From assembly GCA_900545955.1 (NCBI GenBank), contig URAU01000004.1:62001-126000 (forward strand): a DNA stretch of 64,000 nt, read 5' to 3'. The stretch comes from an uncultured Porphyromonadaceae bacterium. Its GTDB lineage: Bacteria; Bacteroidota; Bacteroidia; Bacteroidales; Muribaculaceae. Under the pieces are notes generated by a model. That model was not told where the DNA came from. It did no database searches and saw nothing but the letters and a program-made list of their open reading frames with translations. Both the position numbers and the translations under genes were made by a program. Below, piece by piece: positions 17,729 through 26,021 of this stretch (position 1 is its first letter; each line of letters begins with the position of its first letter).

Positions 17729-18778
17729 ATGACTGCCAACCGCTTTAAATCCGCTCCGGTCGTCGCCCTGATTACGTCGGGGTGGAAGTTCTCGATATGC
17801 GGGCTGACGGTGGTTGTCCTTCTTTTTGCACTCCTTTTTATCGGAACGGTCGACATACCGGCCTCCGCCGTATGGCGCACGCTTTGCGGTCGCGCGGCTC
17901 CTGAAGACTCCATGGTGGAGGCGATTGTCTGGGCTGTGCGCATGCCTATGGCGCTTACGGCGCTTGCCGCCGGGGCATCTCTCGCCGTTGCCGGGCTGCT
18001 TCTGCAGACCACTTTCGCCAACCCTTTGGCCGGCCCGTCGATCATGGGCGTATCAACCGGAGCATCGCTTGGCGTGGCAGTAGTGATGCTTGGATGCGGC
18101 AGCCTGCTCGGATTCGGAGCGGGACAATATGTGGGAGCACTTGTCGGCGCGCTGATCGGCTCGGCAGTGGTGTTGGGTGTTCTCCTTATCTTCTCGATGT
18201 TTGTCAGGAGCAACGCGATGCTGCTGATTTTCGGCATACTGGTGGGGTATCTCGCCTCGTCGGGCATATCGCTGCTCAATTTTTTCTCCACCCAGCAGGG
18301 TGTACATTCCTACGTAATATGGGGAATGGGAAGCTTTTCGGGTGTCACCCCCGTGGCGATGCTCTGGCTGCTGGGGCTTACGGTGGCTGGTGTTGCCGGG
18401 GCCTTCCTATGCGTCAAGCCGCTCAATGCCCTACTGCTCGGCGTTCGCTATGCCGAGAGCATGGGAATCTCCGTCCGCGCAACGCGCAACCGCCTTTTAG
18501 CGCTTTCCGGAATCCTGACGGCCGCCGTCACGGCCTTCTGCGGACCGATTGCTTTTCTCGGGCTGGTGATGCCCCACGTGGCACGGATGATTTTCCGTAC
18601 GTCCAACCACGTTGTGCTTCTCCCGGCCACGGCACTTGTCGGAGCCGCCGGTGCCATGGGTTGCGCCCTCGTCGGCGTTAGTTGCGGCGGTGGCGGCATA
18701 ATACCCGTAAACGCCATTACACCGGTAATATCCGTGCCGATTATAATCTATGTAATTGTAAAACGCAAGAAGCTATGA
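17729..18778 (+). CDS. FecCD/BtuC-type ABC transporter permease
   Basis: This 349-aa polytopic membrane protein of the FecCD family has about ten hydrophobic segments. Family signatures include VRMPMALTALAAGASLAVAG, TFANPLAGPSIMGVSTGA, GMGSFSG and GPIAFLGLVMPHVARM. The C terminus VPIIIYVIVKRKKL is positively charged, consistent with a cytoplasmic end. Its TGA stop overlaps the ATG of the ATPase gene (ATGA), implying translational coupling. One permease gene indicates a homodimeric channel, as in BtuC. Confidence 0.93.
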   Translation: MTANRFKSAPVVALITSGWKFSICGLTVVVLLFALLFIGTVDIPASAVWRTLCGRAAPEDSMVEAIVWAVRMPMALTALAAGASLAVAGLLLQTTFANPLAGPSIMGVSTGASLGVAVVMLGCGSLLGFGAGQYVGALVGALIGSAVVLGVLLIFSMFVRSNAMLLIFGILVGYLASSGISLLNFFSTQQGVHSYVIWGMGSFSGVTPVAMLWLLGLTVAGVAGAFLCVKPLNALLLGVRYAESMGISVRATRNRLLALSGILTAAVTAFCGPIAFLGLVMPHVARMIFRTSNHVVLLPATALVGAAGAMGCALVGVSCGGGGIIPVNAITPVISVPIIIYVIVKRKKL

Positions 18779-19596
18779 GCATTGCCGCAGATATGCCTTT
18801 GCTGACGTCGGGACTCGTGGTGGGCTACAGCGGCCACGGCCTCAATCGTCCGTTTACAGCCGAGGTGGGCCGCGGCGGTTTTGTGGCGCTGCTCGGCGCC
18901 AACGGGTCGGGTAAATCGACGCTTCTGCGCACGCTCGCCGGCTCGCAGCCACCTGTCGCCGGAAGAGTGGAGGTGGCCGGGCGCGACATATCCGGTTTTA
19001 CCCCTGCGGAGCTCGCACGCTATATCGCAGTTGTGACAACCGACCGCGTGGAGGCCGACGCGCTCACCGTGCGCGAGGTGGTGGAGATGGGCCGTTATCC
19101 CTATACCGGATTTTTCGGCCGTCTCGACGGCGCCGACCGGCGTATCGTCGACGAGGCGATGGCTTTTACAGGAGTCGCACCGATGGCTGCGCGCTTCGTG
19201 GCATCGCTCAGCGACGGCGAGCGGCAGAAGGTGATGATTGCCCGTGCGCTCGCCCAGGATACGCCGCTGATGCTGCTGGACGAGCCTACATCGTTTCTCG
19301 ATGTGGCCAGCCGTATCGAAGTGCTCTCTCTGCTGGCGCGCTTGGCCCGCGAGCGTCGGAAAGCAGTAGTGCTTTCGACCCACGACGTGAGTTCCGCACT
19401 CGGCCATGCCTCTGCGCTCTGGCTTATGATGCCCGATGGAGAAATTGTGGCGACGACTCCTGCCGAGGCGCTGGCGTCTCACGAAGCAGCTCTTTCTGAC
19501 CGGACTATCTTCAGCCCTCTCGACGGCCTGTTTGCCGCCCGCGGCATAGCCTTCGATGGTGCGCGCATGGACTACCGTTCCGCCGACAATTCCTGA
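18775..19596 (+). CDS. FepC/BtuD-type ABC transporter ATPase
   Basis: The nucleotide-binding subunit of the importer, 273 aa. Walker A is GANGSGKST (residues 41-49), the ABC signature LSDGERQKV, Walker B LMLLDEPT and the switch His in VVLSTHD. The start is fixed by the four-base ATGA overlap with the permease stop. It is the last gene of the S41-binding protein-permease-ATPase run and is followed by a bidirectional terminator. Confidence 0.93.
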   Translation: MSIAADMPLLTSGLVVGYSGHGLNRPFTAEVGRGGFVALLGANGSGKSTLLRTLAGSQPPVAGRVEVAGRDISGFTPAELARYIAVVTTDRVEADALTVREVVEMGRYPYTGFFGRLDGADRRIVDEAMAFTGVAPMAARFVASLSDGERQKVMIARALAQDTPLMLLDEPTSFLDVASRIEVLSLLARLARERRKAVVLSTHDVSSALGHASALWLMMPDGEIVATTPAEALASHEAALSDRTIFSPLDGLFAARGIAFDGARMDYRSADNS

Positions 19597-19667
19597 TTTC
19601 TTTCCTCTTCACTGACACTAATAATATATATAAGGCTAATATATATAAGGCGGCGTGAATAATATAG

Positions 19668-19703
19668 AAAAGGCGGCGTGCCGATTGGGGCACACCGCCT
19701 TTT
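19668..19703. terminator. Bidirectional terminator between ABC operon and fba
   Basis: AAAAGGCGGCGTGCC ... GGCACACCGCCTTTT forms a stem with A-run and T-run flanks, usable on both strands between convergent genes. The motif AAGGCGGCGTG also occurs 24 bp upstream (from 19647), and TAATATATATAAGGC is duplicated in the same AT-rich spacer. Confidence 0.8.
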
Positions 19704-19728
19704 AAATACTGTTTTTGCTCAGCGCTGC

Positions 19729-20727
19729 TTATTCAGCCTTGCCGTTGGAGCCAAGCACGTTTTCGATTTTGTGCTTGTAGAGTTTCTCCATTTCGTCGCG
19801 GGCCGGACCCAGATATTTGCGCGGGTCGAATTCAGCGGGCTTGTCGTGGAACACCTTGCGTACCACAGCCGTCATAGCCAGACGCGAGTCGGAGTCGATG
19901 TTGATTTTGCATACGGCGCTCTTGGCAGCCTTGCGGAGCTCTTCTTCGGGGATACCGATGGCGTCGGGGAGTTTGCCGCCGTATTCGTTGATCATGTCGA
20001 CATATTCCTGGGGAACCGACGAGGAGCCGTGGAGCACGATGGGGAAGCCGGGAAGTTTCTCCATAACGGCGTCGAGCACGTTGAATGCCAGTGGCGGGGG
20101 AACCAGACGGCCTTCGGCGTTACGGGTGCACTGCTCGGGAGTGAACTTGTATGCGCCGTGGCTGGTGCCGATCGAGATAGCGAGCGAGTCGCAGCCGGTG
20201 CGGGTAGCGAAGTCGATAACCTCTTCGGGGTCGGTATAGGTGTGGTGGTCGGACGAAACCTCGTCTTCAACGCCGGCGAGCACGCCGAGTTCGCCTTCTA
20301 CGGTTACGTCAAACTGATGTGCGTAGTCCACTACCTTCTTGGTGAGGGCAACGTTTTCCTCATAAGGCAGGTGCGAGCCGTCGATCATCACCGACGAGAA
20401 GCCGTTGTCGATGCAGCTCTTGCAAAGCTCGAAGCTGTCGCCATGGTCGAGATGGAGAACGATCTGGGGATGCTCCCAGCCGAGTTCCTTGGCATAGGCC
20501 ACTGCGCCCTGAGCCATGTAGCGGAGCAGGGTGCCGTTGGCATAGTTGCGCGCACCCTTGGAAACCTGAAGGATAACGGGCGATTTTTCCTCGGCAGCAG
20601 CCTTGATGATGGCCTGGAGCTGCTCCATGTTGTTGAAGTTGAAAGCCGGGATAGCATAGCCTCCCTTGATGGCCTTGGCAAACATCTCGCGGGTGTTGAC
20701 CAGACCTAATTCTTTGTAGCTTACCAT
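19729..20727 (-). CDS. fba: Class II fructose-bisphosphate aldolase
   Basis: Zinc-dependent aldolase of glycolysis/gluconeogenesis. Class II signatures include PAFNFNNMEQLQAI, the zinc-ligand regions LHLDHGDSFELCK and GTSHGAYKF, SVMIDGSHLPYEEN and LHGSSSVPQEY. The start MVSYKELGLVNTREMF at 20727 matches the family N terminus; the longer frame to 20775 would add residues derived from the 5' leader. It is a monocistronic gene on the minus strand with its own promoter. Confidence 0.95.
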   Translation of the reverse strand: MVSYKELGLVNTREMFAKAIKGGYAIPAFNFNNMEQLQAIIKAAAEEKSPVILQVSKGARNYANGTLLRYMAQGAVAYAKELGWEHPQIVLHLDHGDSFELCKSCIDNGFSSVMIDGSHLPYEENVALTKKVVDYAHQFDVTVEGELGVLAGVEDEVSSDHHTYTDPEEVIDFATRTGCDSLAISIGTSHGAYKFTPEQCTRNAEGRLVPPPLAFNVLDAVMEKLPGFPIVLHGSSSVPQEYVDMINEYGGKLPDAIGIPEEELRKAAKSAVCKINIDSDSRLAMTAVVRKVFHDKPAEFDPRKYLGPARDEMEKLYKHKIENVLGSNGKAE

Positions 20728-20799
20728 ATTATTAAAAAGAGTTAGTTGTTGTTCAGTCTGAACTCCGGGGAGCATACGTTGCCGCCCGATTTTTCACCA

Positions 20800-20831
20800 C
20801 AAAATTATAAAAATTCCCCGACCCGACCAAA
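20800..20831 (-). promoter_or_regulatory. Promoter of fba
   Basis: The minus strand shows TTTG (20828-20831), 20 nt, then TAATTTTG (20800-20807). About 70 nt of leader separates it from the fba ATG. Confidence 0.75.
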
Positions 20832-20933
20832 TCCCTCGACTGCTGATTTATTGCCGGTGTCTGCAAAAATGATTACCGTATTTATCTGGCGATTTGGCGC
20901 GATTTTGTTGTGTGATTTGGCAGGCTGATACAG

Positions 20934-20968
20934 AAAAGAGGCGACCCGGTTGGCGGTTCGCCTCTTTT
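20934..20968 (-). terminator. Terminator of the M16 peptidase gene
   Basis: AAAAGAGGCGA (20934-20944) and TCGCCTCTTTT (20958-20968) form an 11-bp stem with A/T flanks, 33 bp beyond the stop of the minus-strand M16 gene. Confidence 0.75.
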
Positions 20969-21000
20969 ATAGTGGTTTTTTGAAGTGTAGTGCGGAGGAA

Positions 21001-23958
21001 TCAATAGCCGAAGATATCTTCGGGGGTGAGGATTACCACGCGGCCGAGCTTGTTGAGGGCATCCATGTCGAGGTCTTCGATTTTGCCGAGGATGCCGTAG
21101 TGGTATACGCGGCCCTTCACGTTTTCCTGCTGGAATTTCACCACGTCGGCGAGCGTCAGCGACGGAAGAGCCTCAAACGTGAGTTCCGACAGGTTGATGC
21201 CGGGCTGCTTTGCCGGGTCGGTGAGCGAGGGGGCAATGCCGAGGTCGAGGGCATTGATGTAGGCCCAGGCGATGTTGTCGTCGATTACGCGCTCGGTGCG
21301 CAGGCGCTTGTCGATGCTTTCCTTGGCCAGGTCGAAGGCGCCCTGGCTCTCGGGCATGTTGTTGATTATGTCGTTGAAGGCACCGATTGCGTCCATCAGT
21401 TTGTCGTTCTGGGTGGCAATCTGGGTGTAGTAGAAATAGTCGTCGTTGAGGCGGCTCGGCTCGGCCAGTGTGGCATAGGCCGAGTAGGCCAGCGAGCGGG
21501 CCTCGCGCATCTCCTGGAATACTATCGCGTTCATGGAACCGCCGAAATAGTCGTTGTAGAGGTTGAGCGAGGGGGTGATTGATGCGTCGAATTTCTTGCC
21601 GTTGTCCGACATCTGCATCATATACAGCTGTTTCGCGTCGTAGGGAGCCACATATATCACGGTCTCCGTGGGCTGCACACGCTTGAATTCCTTCATGGGA
21701 GCCGGCTCGCGGAGGGCGACACCTTTCAGGTGGTTTTCGGCGAGGTCGGCCTCAACCTGCTTCTGCGAGAGCGGTCCGTAATAGATTATGCGGTGCTTGA
21801 GCGAGAGAAGGTCGGAAAGCGATGCCGTGAGCTTTTTGGGGTCGAGTGTACGAAGTTCCTCTTCGCCCACGAAGGTTTCCTTCAGCAGGTCAGGCCCGTA
21901 GTTCACGTAGCTGCTGAGGGCGCGGAAATTGCGGTTCTGGTTGGCCTTGGCGTCGGCGCGGCCTTTCAACACGGTTTCAACATACGTCTGATAGACCTCG
22001 GGATCGGCAACGGCCTCGGAGAGCAGCGACTCGAGCAGTGTGAGCGCCTTGTTCATGTTCTCGCTCAGGCCGCGGAGCACGATGAAGCTGCGGCGCGTGC
22101 CTACGCTAACGAAATAGGAGCATGCCAGCGAGTAGAAGGCCTCGCTTATCTGGGCCGGAGTCATTGTGGGGGTGCCGATGTAGTCGAGATAGCTTGCGGC
22201 ATAGCTCAGGTAACGGTCGGCCCACGAGCCGGTTTCGTATACGAATGTCAGGTCGAACGTGTCGTTGTAGGGATTGTGGGTATAAAGCAGCTGCGCTCCG
22301 TTGGGGAGGGTGGCGGTGTGGAGGTCTTTGCTGAAATCCACGAATTTGGGTTCGATGGGCTTCACGTTGCGTGCAAGGAAGTCGGTCAGGAACGCCGAGG
22401 CGGTGTCGCGGTTGGTCACGATGGGGGTGATGGCCGGTTTGGCAATCTTCAGTTCATCCTTGGGCGCGCCCTGGCGCTTGTCGATGGCCACGTAGTCGTT
22501 GGCGCCGAGATATTTGTTGGCTGCGGCTACTACGTCGGCCTTGGTCACCTTCTTGAGGGCTTCCAGTTCGTCCACGGCGTCGGCCCAGCTCTGGCCGTTT
22601 ACGAAAGCTTCTACGAAATAGTCGGCGCGGTCACCGTTTTCAAGAAACGACTTCTGGAGCTCCAGTTCGAGGTTGGCGCGGATGGCGTCGATGAGTTTGT
22701 CGGAAAAATCGCCCTTACGGAGTTTGTCGACTTCGGCCATAAGTATGGTCTCGACGTCGCGGAGATTCTGGCCTGCGCGGGGCACGCCGATCAGCATGAA
22801 AGCACCCTGGTCGGCCATGTTATACATGCCGCAGCCGGCGCCGTTTAGCTTCTGCGCCTGGTTGATGTCGATGTCGATCAGTCCGGCCGAGCCGTTCTGG
22901 AGCACCTGCTCCATCACCTGGAGCGTAACCATCTCCTTGTCGGAGTTGGCGGGGATGCGCCAGGCCAGGAATAGGCGCTCGGCGTCGTTGCCCCACACTT
23001 CGGCGCGCTGAGGTTCGCTGAAAGGCTTTTCGGCCACCACTTTCAGGCGCTGGCTTTCCAGCTGGGGGTTAGGCTTCATGTCGCCGAAGTAGCGGCTGAT
23101 GATTTCCACGGCCTCATCGGGATTGAAGTCGCCCGAAAGGACGATGGCCATATTGTTTGGAACATACCATTTGTCATGGTAAGCCTTGATGTTGGTAATC
23201 GAGGGGTTCTTGAGGTGGGTCTGTGTGCCCAGCACGGTCTGTGTGCCGTAGGGATGCGAGGGGAAGAGCATTGCGAGCATCTGCTCGTAGGCCTTGCGCG
23301 AGTCGTTGGTCAGCGACATGTTTTTCTCCTCGTAGATGGTTTCAAGTTCGGTGTGGAAGCCGCGGAGCACGGGATTCTTGAACCTGTCGGCCTGCACTAT
23401 GGCCCAGCGCTCGAGCTCGTTGGAGGGGATTTCCTCCACGTAGCATGTCACGTCGGTCGAGGTGTAGGCGTTGGTTCCAGAGGCGCCGATGGCCGACATC
23501 ATTTTGTCGTATTCGTTGGGAATTGCGAGCTTCGAGGCCTCGTAGCTTATGGAGTCGATCTGATGGTAGATGGCCGCACGCGCCACTGAGTCAGTAGTGT
23601 GGCGATACGTTTCGAAAAGGGCTTCGATGCGGTCGAGCATCGGCTTCTCTGCGGTGTAGTCGGTAGTGCCGAAGTTAGGTGTGCCCTTGAACATCATGTG
23701 CTCGAAATAGTGGGCCAGACCTGTTGTCTCCGCGGGGTCGTTTTTGCCGCCTACGCGCACGGCGATATTGGCCTGGATGCGCGGCGAACGCGGGTTCTGG
23801 CTCATGAATATCTTGAGCCCGTTGGGAAGGGTGTAAATCTTGGCGTGCAGTGGATCGCCGGGCACTGAATCGTAGGCATACTTTTCAGCTGCATTGCCTT
23901 GCGCCGTGGCCATAAGGCCGAAGGTCAGGGCCAATGCCAGAGACTTGATGTGTAGCAT
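21001..23958 (-). CDS. M16 family zinc metallopeptidase, exported
   Basis: Pitrilysin/insulinase-type peptidase of 985 aa. The inverted zinc motif is LAHYFEHMMF (His83, Glu86, His87). A second inactive M16-like half follows (from ~residue 540), as in two-domain single-chain M16 enzymes. The signal peptide is MLHIKSLALALTFGLMATAQGNA. The likely location is the periplasm, degrading peptides. It is divergent from trpS with a ~180-bp shared promoter region. A paralogous M16 enzyme of similar architecture lies at 60031-62856. Confidence 0.93.
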   Translation of the reverse strand: MLHIKSLALALTFGLMATAQGNAAEKYAYDSVPGDPLHAKIYTLPNGLKIFMSQNPRSPRIQANIAVRVGGKNDPAETTGLAHYFEHMMFKGTPNFGTTDYTAEKPMLDRIEALFETYRHTTDSVARAAIYHQIDSISYEASKLAIPNEYDKMMSAIGASGTNAYTSTDVTCYVEEIPSNELERWAIVQADRFKNPVLRGFHTELETIYEEKNMSLTNDSRKAYEQMLAMLFPSHPYGTQTVLGTQTHLKNPSITNIKAYHDKWYVPNNMAIVLSGDFNPDEAVEIISRYFGDMKPNPQLESQRLKVVAEKPFSEPQRAEVWGNDAERLFLAWRIPANSDKEMVTLQVMEQVLQNGSAGLIDIDINQAQKLNGAGCGMYNMADQGAFMLIGVPRAGQNLRDVETILMAEVDKLRKGDFSDKLIDAIRANLELELQKSFLENGDRADYFVEAFVNGQSWADAVDELEALKKVTKADVVAAANKYLGANDYVAIDKRQGAPKDELKIAKPAITPIVTNRDTASAFLTDFLARNVKPIEPKFVDFSKDLHTATLPNGAQLLYTHNPYNDTFDLTFVYETGSWADRYLSYAASYLDYIGTPTMTPAQISEAFYSLACSYFVSVGTRRSFIVLRGLSENMNKALTLLESLLSEAVADPEVYQTYVETVLKGRADAKANQNRNFRALSSYVNYGPDLLKETFVGEEELRTLDPKKLTASLSDLLSLKHRIIYYGPLSQKQVEADLAENHLKGVALREPAPMKEFKRVQPTETVIYVAPYDAKQLYMMQMSDNGKKFDASITPSLNLYNDYFGGSMNAIVFQEMREARSLAYSAYATLAEPSRLNDDYFYYTQIATQNDKLMDAIGAFNDIINNMPESQGAFDLAKESIDKRLRTERVIDDNIAWAYINALDLGIAPSLTDPAKQPGINLSELTFEALPSLTLADVVKFQQENVKGRVYHYGILGKIEDLDMDALNKLGRVVILTPEDIFGY

Positions 23959-24022
23959 GAACGGAATTTTATATGATTGATAGTGTTGGTTGCCTTTTGC
24001 AGATATTACTGCGAATAGTGCT

Positions 24023-24030
24023 CAAAGGTA
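24023..24030 (-). promoter_or_regulatory. -7 box for the M16 gene
   Basis: Minus-strand TACCTTTG matches TAnnTTTG, 65 bp before the M16 ATG. No clear TTTG -33 element is seen. Confidence 0.5.
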
Positions 24031-24053
24031 GGGCGAATTTCTGAGAAAAAACG

Positions 24054-24061
24054 TAACTTTG
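24054..24061 (+). promoter_or_regulatory. -7 box for trpS
   Basis: TAACTTTG matches the consensus; the -33 region is weak. The transcript would begin just before the 9-bp array that forms the trpS leader. Confidence 0.5.
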
Positions 24062-24077
24062 CATTAATTAACAGCAA

Positions 24078-24140
24078 ATATCAGCATATAAGCTGCATAA
24101 GTCATATAAGTCACATCAGAAACATAAGTTGCATCATATG
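24078..24140. repeat. Second array of 9-bp units, ending on the trpS start codon
   Basis: Seven consecutive 9-bp units in register: ATATCAGCA, TATAAGCTG, CATAAGTCA, TATAAGTCA, CATCAGAAA, CATAAGTTG, CATCATATG. On the minus strand these are GATGCAACT/TATGTTTCT/GATGTGACT-type units, the same family as the 11397 array. An 18-nt block (24109-24126, minus strand) matches 11478-11495 at 17 of 18 positions. The last three bases are the trpS ATG, so the array forms most of the 5' UTR. Confidence 0.85.
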
Positions 24141-25226
24141 GAAAAAATCATACTGACGGGCGACCGTCCCACCGGGCGCCTTCATCTCGGCCATTTCGTG
24201 GGTTCCCTGCGCCGTCGCGTCGAACTCCAGAATTCCGGCGAGTTCGATAAGATATATGTGATGATTGCCGACTGCCAGGCGCTCACCGACAATGCCGACA
24301 ATCCGGAGAAAGTGCGTCAGAACGTCATCGAGGTTGCTCTCGACTATCTCTCCGCGGGCCTCGACCCTGCCCAAACCACCATATTCATCCAGAGCCAGGT
24401 GCCCGAGCTTGCCGAACTGGCGTTTTACTACATGAATCTGGTGAGCGTGAGCCGTGTGCAGCGTAATCCCACGGTGAAGACCGAGATCAAGATGCGCAAT
24501 TTCGAACAGTCGATTCCCGTAGGTTTCTTCTGCTACCCCGTCAGCCAGGCAAGCGACATAACGGCGTTCAAGGCCACCACCGTCCCCGCCGGCGAGGACC
24601 AGGCTCCCATGATCGAGCTTACCCGCGAAATCGTAAACCGTTTCAATCATATCTACGGCCCCACGCTCGTAGAGCCTGAAATCCTCCTTCCCGACAACGC
24701 CGTGTGCATGCGTCTGCCGGGAACCGACGGCAAAGCCAAGATGAGCAAATCGCTGGGCAACTGCATCTACCTTTCCGATACTTCCAAAGAAGTGAAGAAG
24801 AAGGTCAACAGCATGTATACCGACCCCGAGCACCTTACCATCGATTCCCCGGGCCACCTCGAAGGCAATTGTCCTTTCATCTATCTCGAGGCGCTGAGCA
24901 ACGACTCCCATTTCGCCAAGTATCTCCCCGAATACGCCAACCTTCAGGCGCTCAAGGACCACTATACCCGTGGAGGCCTCGGCGACGGCACCGTAAAGAA
25001 GCTTCTTTACAATGTGCTCGAAGAGCTTCTTGCGCCTATCCGCGAGCGTCGCGCGCAGTTCGAGGCAGATATCCCCCAGGTCTACGAAATTCTGCGTAAA
25101 GGCTCGGAAGAAGCCCGCGCCGTTGCGGCCCGGACACTCGACGAGGTTCGCCGCGCAATGAAAATCAATTATTTCGACGACGCGCAACTCATTGCAGAAC
25201 AGGCAAAACGCTATGCCAAGAAATAA
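24138..25226 (+). CDS. trpS: Tryptophanyl-tRNA synthetase
   Basis: Class I aminoacyl-tRNA synthetase charging tRNA-Trp. The HIGH-type motif is HLGH (residues 16-19, after GDRPTGRL). The KMSKS motif is at residues 201-205 (KMSKSLGN). Other conserved parts are QSQVPE, the adenylate-site stretch VSQASDI and GEDQ. ATG 24138 is preferred over the in-frame TTG at 24129 because family proteins begin a few residues before the ILTGDRPTG strand. Length is 362 aa. It stands alone, divergent from the M16 gene. Confidence 0.96.
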   Translation: MEKIILTGDRPTGRLHLGHFVGSLRRRVELQNSGEFDKIYVMIADCQALTDNADNPEKVRQNVIEVALDYLSAGLDPAQTTIFIQSQVPELAELAFYYMNLVSVSRVQRNPTVKTEIKMRNFEQSIPVGFFCYPVSQASDITAFKATTVPAGEDQAPMIELTREIVNRFNHIYGPTLVEPEILLPDNAVCMRLPGTDGKAKMSKSLGNCIYLSDTSKEVKKKVNSMYTDPEHLTIDSPGHLEGNCPFIYLEALSNDSHFAKYLPEYANLQALKDHYTRGGLGDGTVKKLLYNVLEELLAPIRERRAQFEADIPQVYEILRKGSEEARAVAARTLDEVRRAMKINYFDDAQLIAEQAKRYAKK

Positions 25227-25277
25227 ATAATCGCGCTTTCAGGAATTTTTAGGCTCGCAACCCCTCGTTGCGGGCCT

Positions 25278-25285
25278 TAACTTTG
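25278..25285 (+). promoter_or_regulatory. -7 box for the amidase gene
   Basis: TAACTTTG, 97 bp before the amidase ATG. It directly follows a 10-bp hairpin (GGCTCGCAAC 25252-25261 / GTTGCGGGCC 25267-25276) that lacks a following T-run, so its role as trpS terminator is doubtful. Confidence 0.45.
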
Positions 25286-25382
25286 TATCCGGAATTTCAA
25301 TGTACGCCTCATCAGGCAAAACCATAACGAGAACAGATCTTCAGTAGTTATCCCTCTTTTACGAAACTATTATTCAGACTCC

Positions 25383-25832
25383 ATGACACACCAGGAAATC
25401 CTCGCTGCCGCCGAATCGTGCGGCCGTCAGATTGACGAAATTATCGTCCATTGCTCGGCTACCCGCGAAGGGCGCGACTTCTCCGCCGCCGACATCCGTC
25501 GCTGGCACGTTGCCGACCGCCATTTCTCTGATATCGGTTATCACTTCGTTGTCCGCATAGACGGAAGCATCGAGGCCGGGCGTCCGCTCCGCCGCTCCGG
25601 CGCCCACTGCCGCGCCCACAACCGCCGCTCCGTAGGTGTTTGCTACATCGGAGGCCTCGACCGCAACGGCCATCCAGCCGACACGCGCACCGCGGCCCAG
25701 CGCGCCTCCCTCCTCGCCCTGCTCACCACCCTGCGCCGCGCCTTCCCCCATGCCTCCATCCACGGCCACCACGACTTCGCACCCAAAGCCTGCCCCTGCT
25801 TCCCCGCCACCTCAGAATACACCTCGCTCTGA
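25383..25832 (+). CDS. N-acetylmuramoyl-L-alanine amidase (amidase_2/PGRP fold)
   Basis: Compact 149-aa peptidoglycan amidase with no signal peptide. Zinc-ligand candidates are His in IIVHCSATREG, a second His in HGHHDFAPKACP and the Cys of KACPCF; the core includes DIGYHFVVRIDGSIEAGR and VGVCYIGGLD. This short form is common in Bacteroidales phages and conjugative elements as well as on chromosomes. No other mobile-element genes surround it here. The C-terminal half is unusually Arg/Ala/Pro-rich. Confidence 0.87.
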   Translation: MTHQEILAAAESCGRQIDEIIVHCSATREGRDFSAADIRRWHVADRHFSDIGYHFVVRIDGSIEAGRPLRRSGAHCRAHNRRSVGVCYIGGLDRNGHPADTRTAAQRASLLALLTTLRRAFPHASIHGHHDFAPKACPCFPATSEYTSL

Positions 25833-25866
25833 CCTCCTGCGAAAATCGGTCCAAAGATAGTTCTGT

Positions 25867-25884
25867 GGACGGGCTTCAGCCCGG
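25867..25884. repeat. REP-like GC hairpin
   Basis: CGGGC-TTCA-GCCCG (25870-25883), with partial flanking complementarity, lies 38 bp after the amidase stop. No T-run follows. The TTC-type loop and small perfect stem resemble the sub-hairpins of the palindromic element at 28622-28698. Confidence 0.5.
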
Positions 25885-26021
25885 TGCCCTCGGATGTTGA
25901 GTTTTCTGGGGCAAAAATGGGGTAGGGGATAGGCGGAATGGAAATTTTTTGCGAAATTTGCGTGCTAAAGGCCGGCTCGGCCGATGAAATCCGCTTATTC
26001 AAAATCTTTCAACCTATTACC

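Noticed and set aside
25383..25832. Prophage marked by the amidase gene
   Set aside because: Neighbours on both sides are housekeeping or membrane genes; no integrase, portal, tail or att-like repeats.
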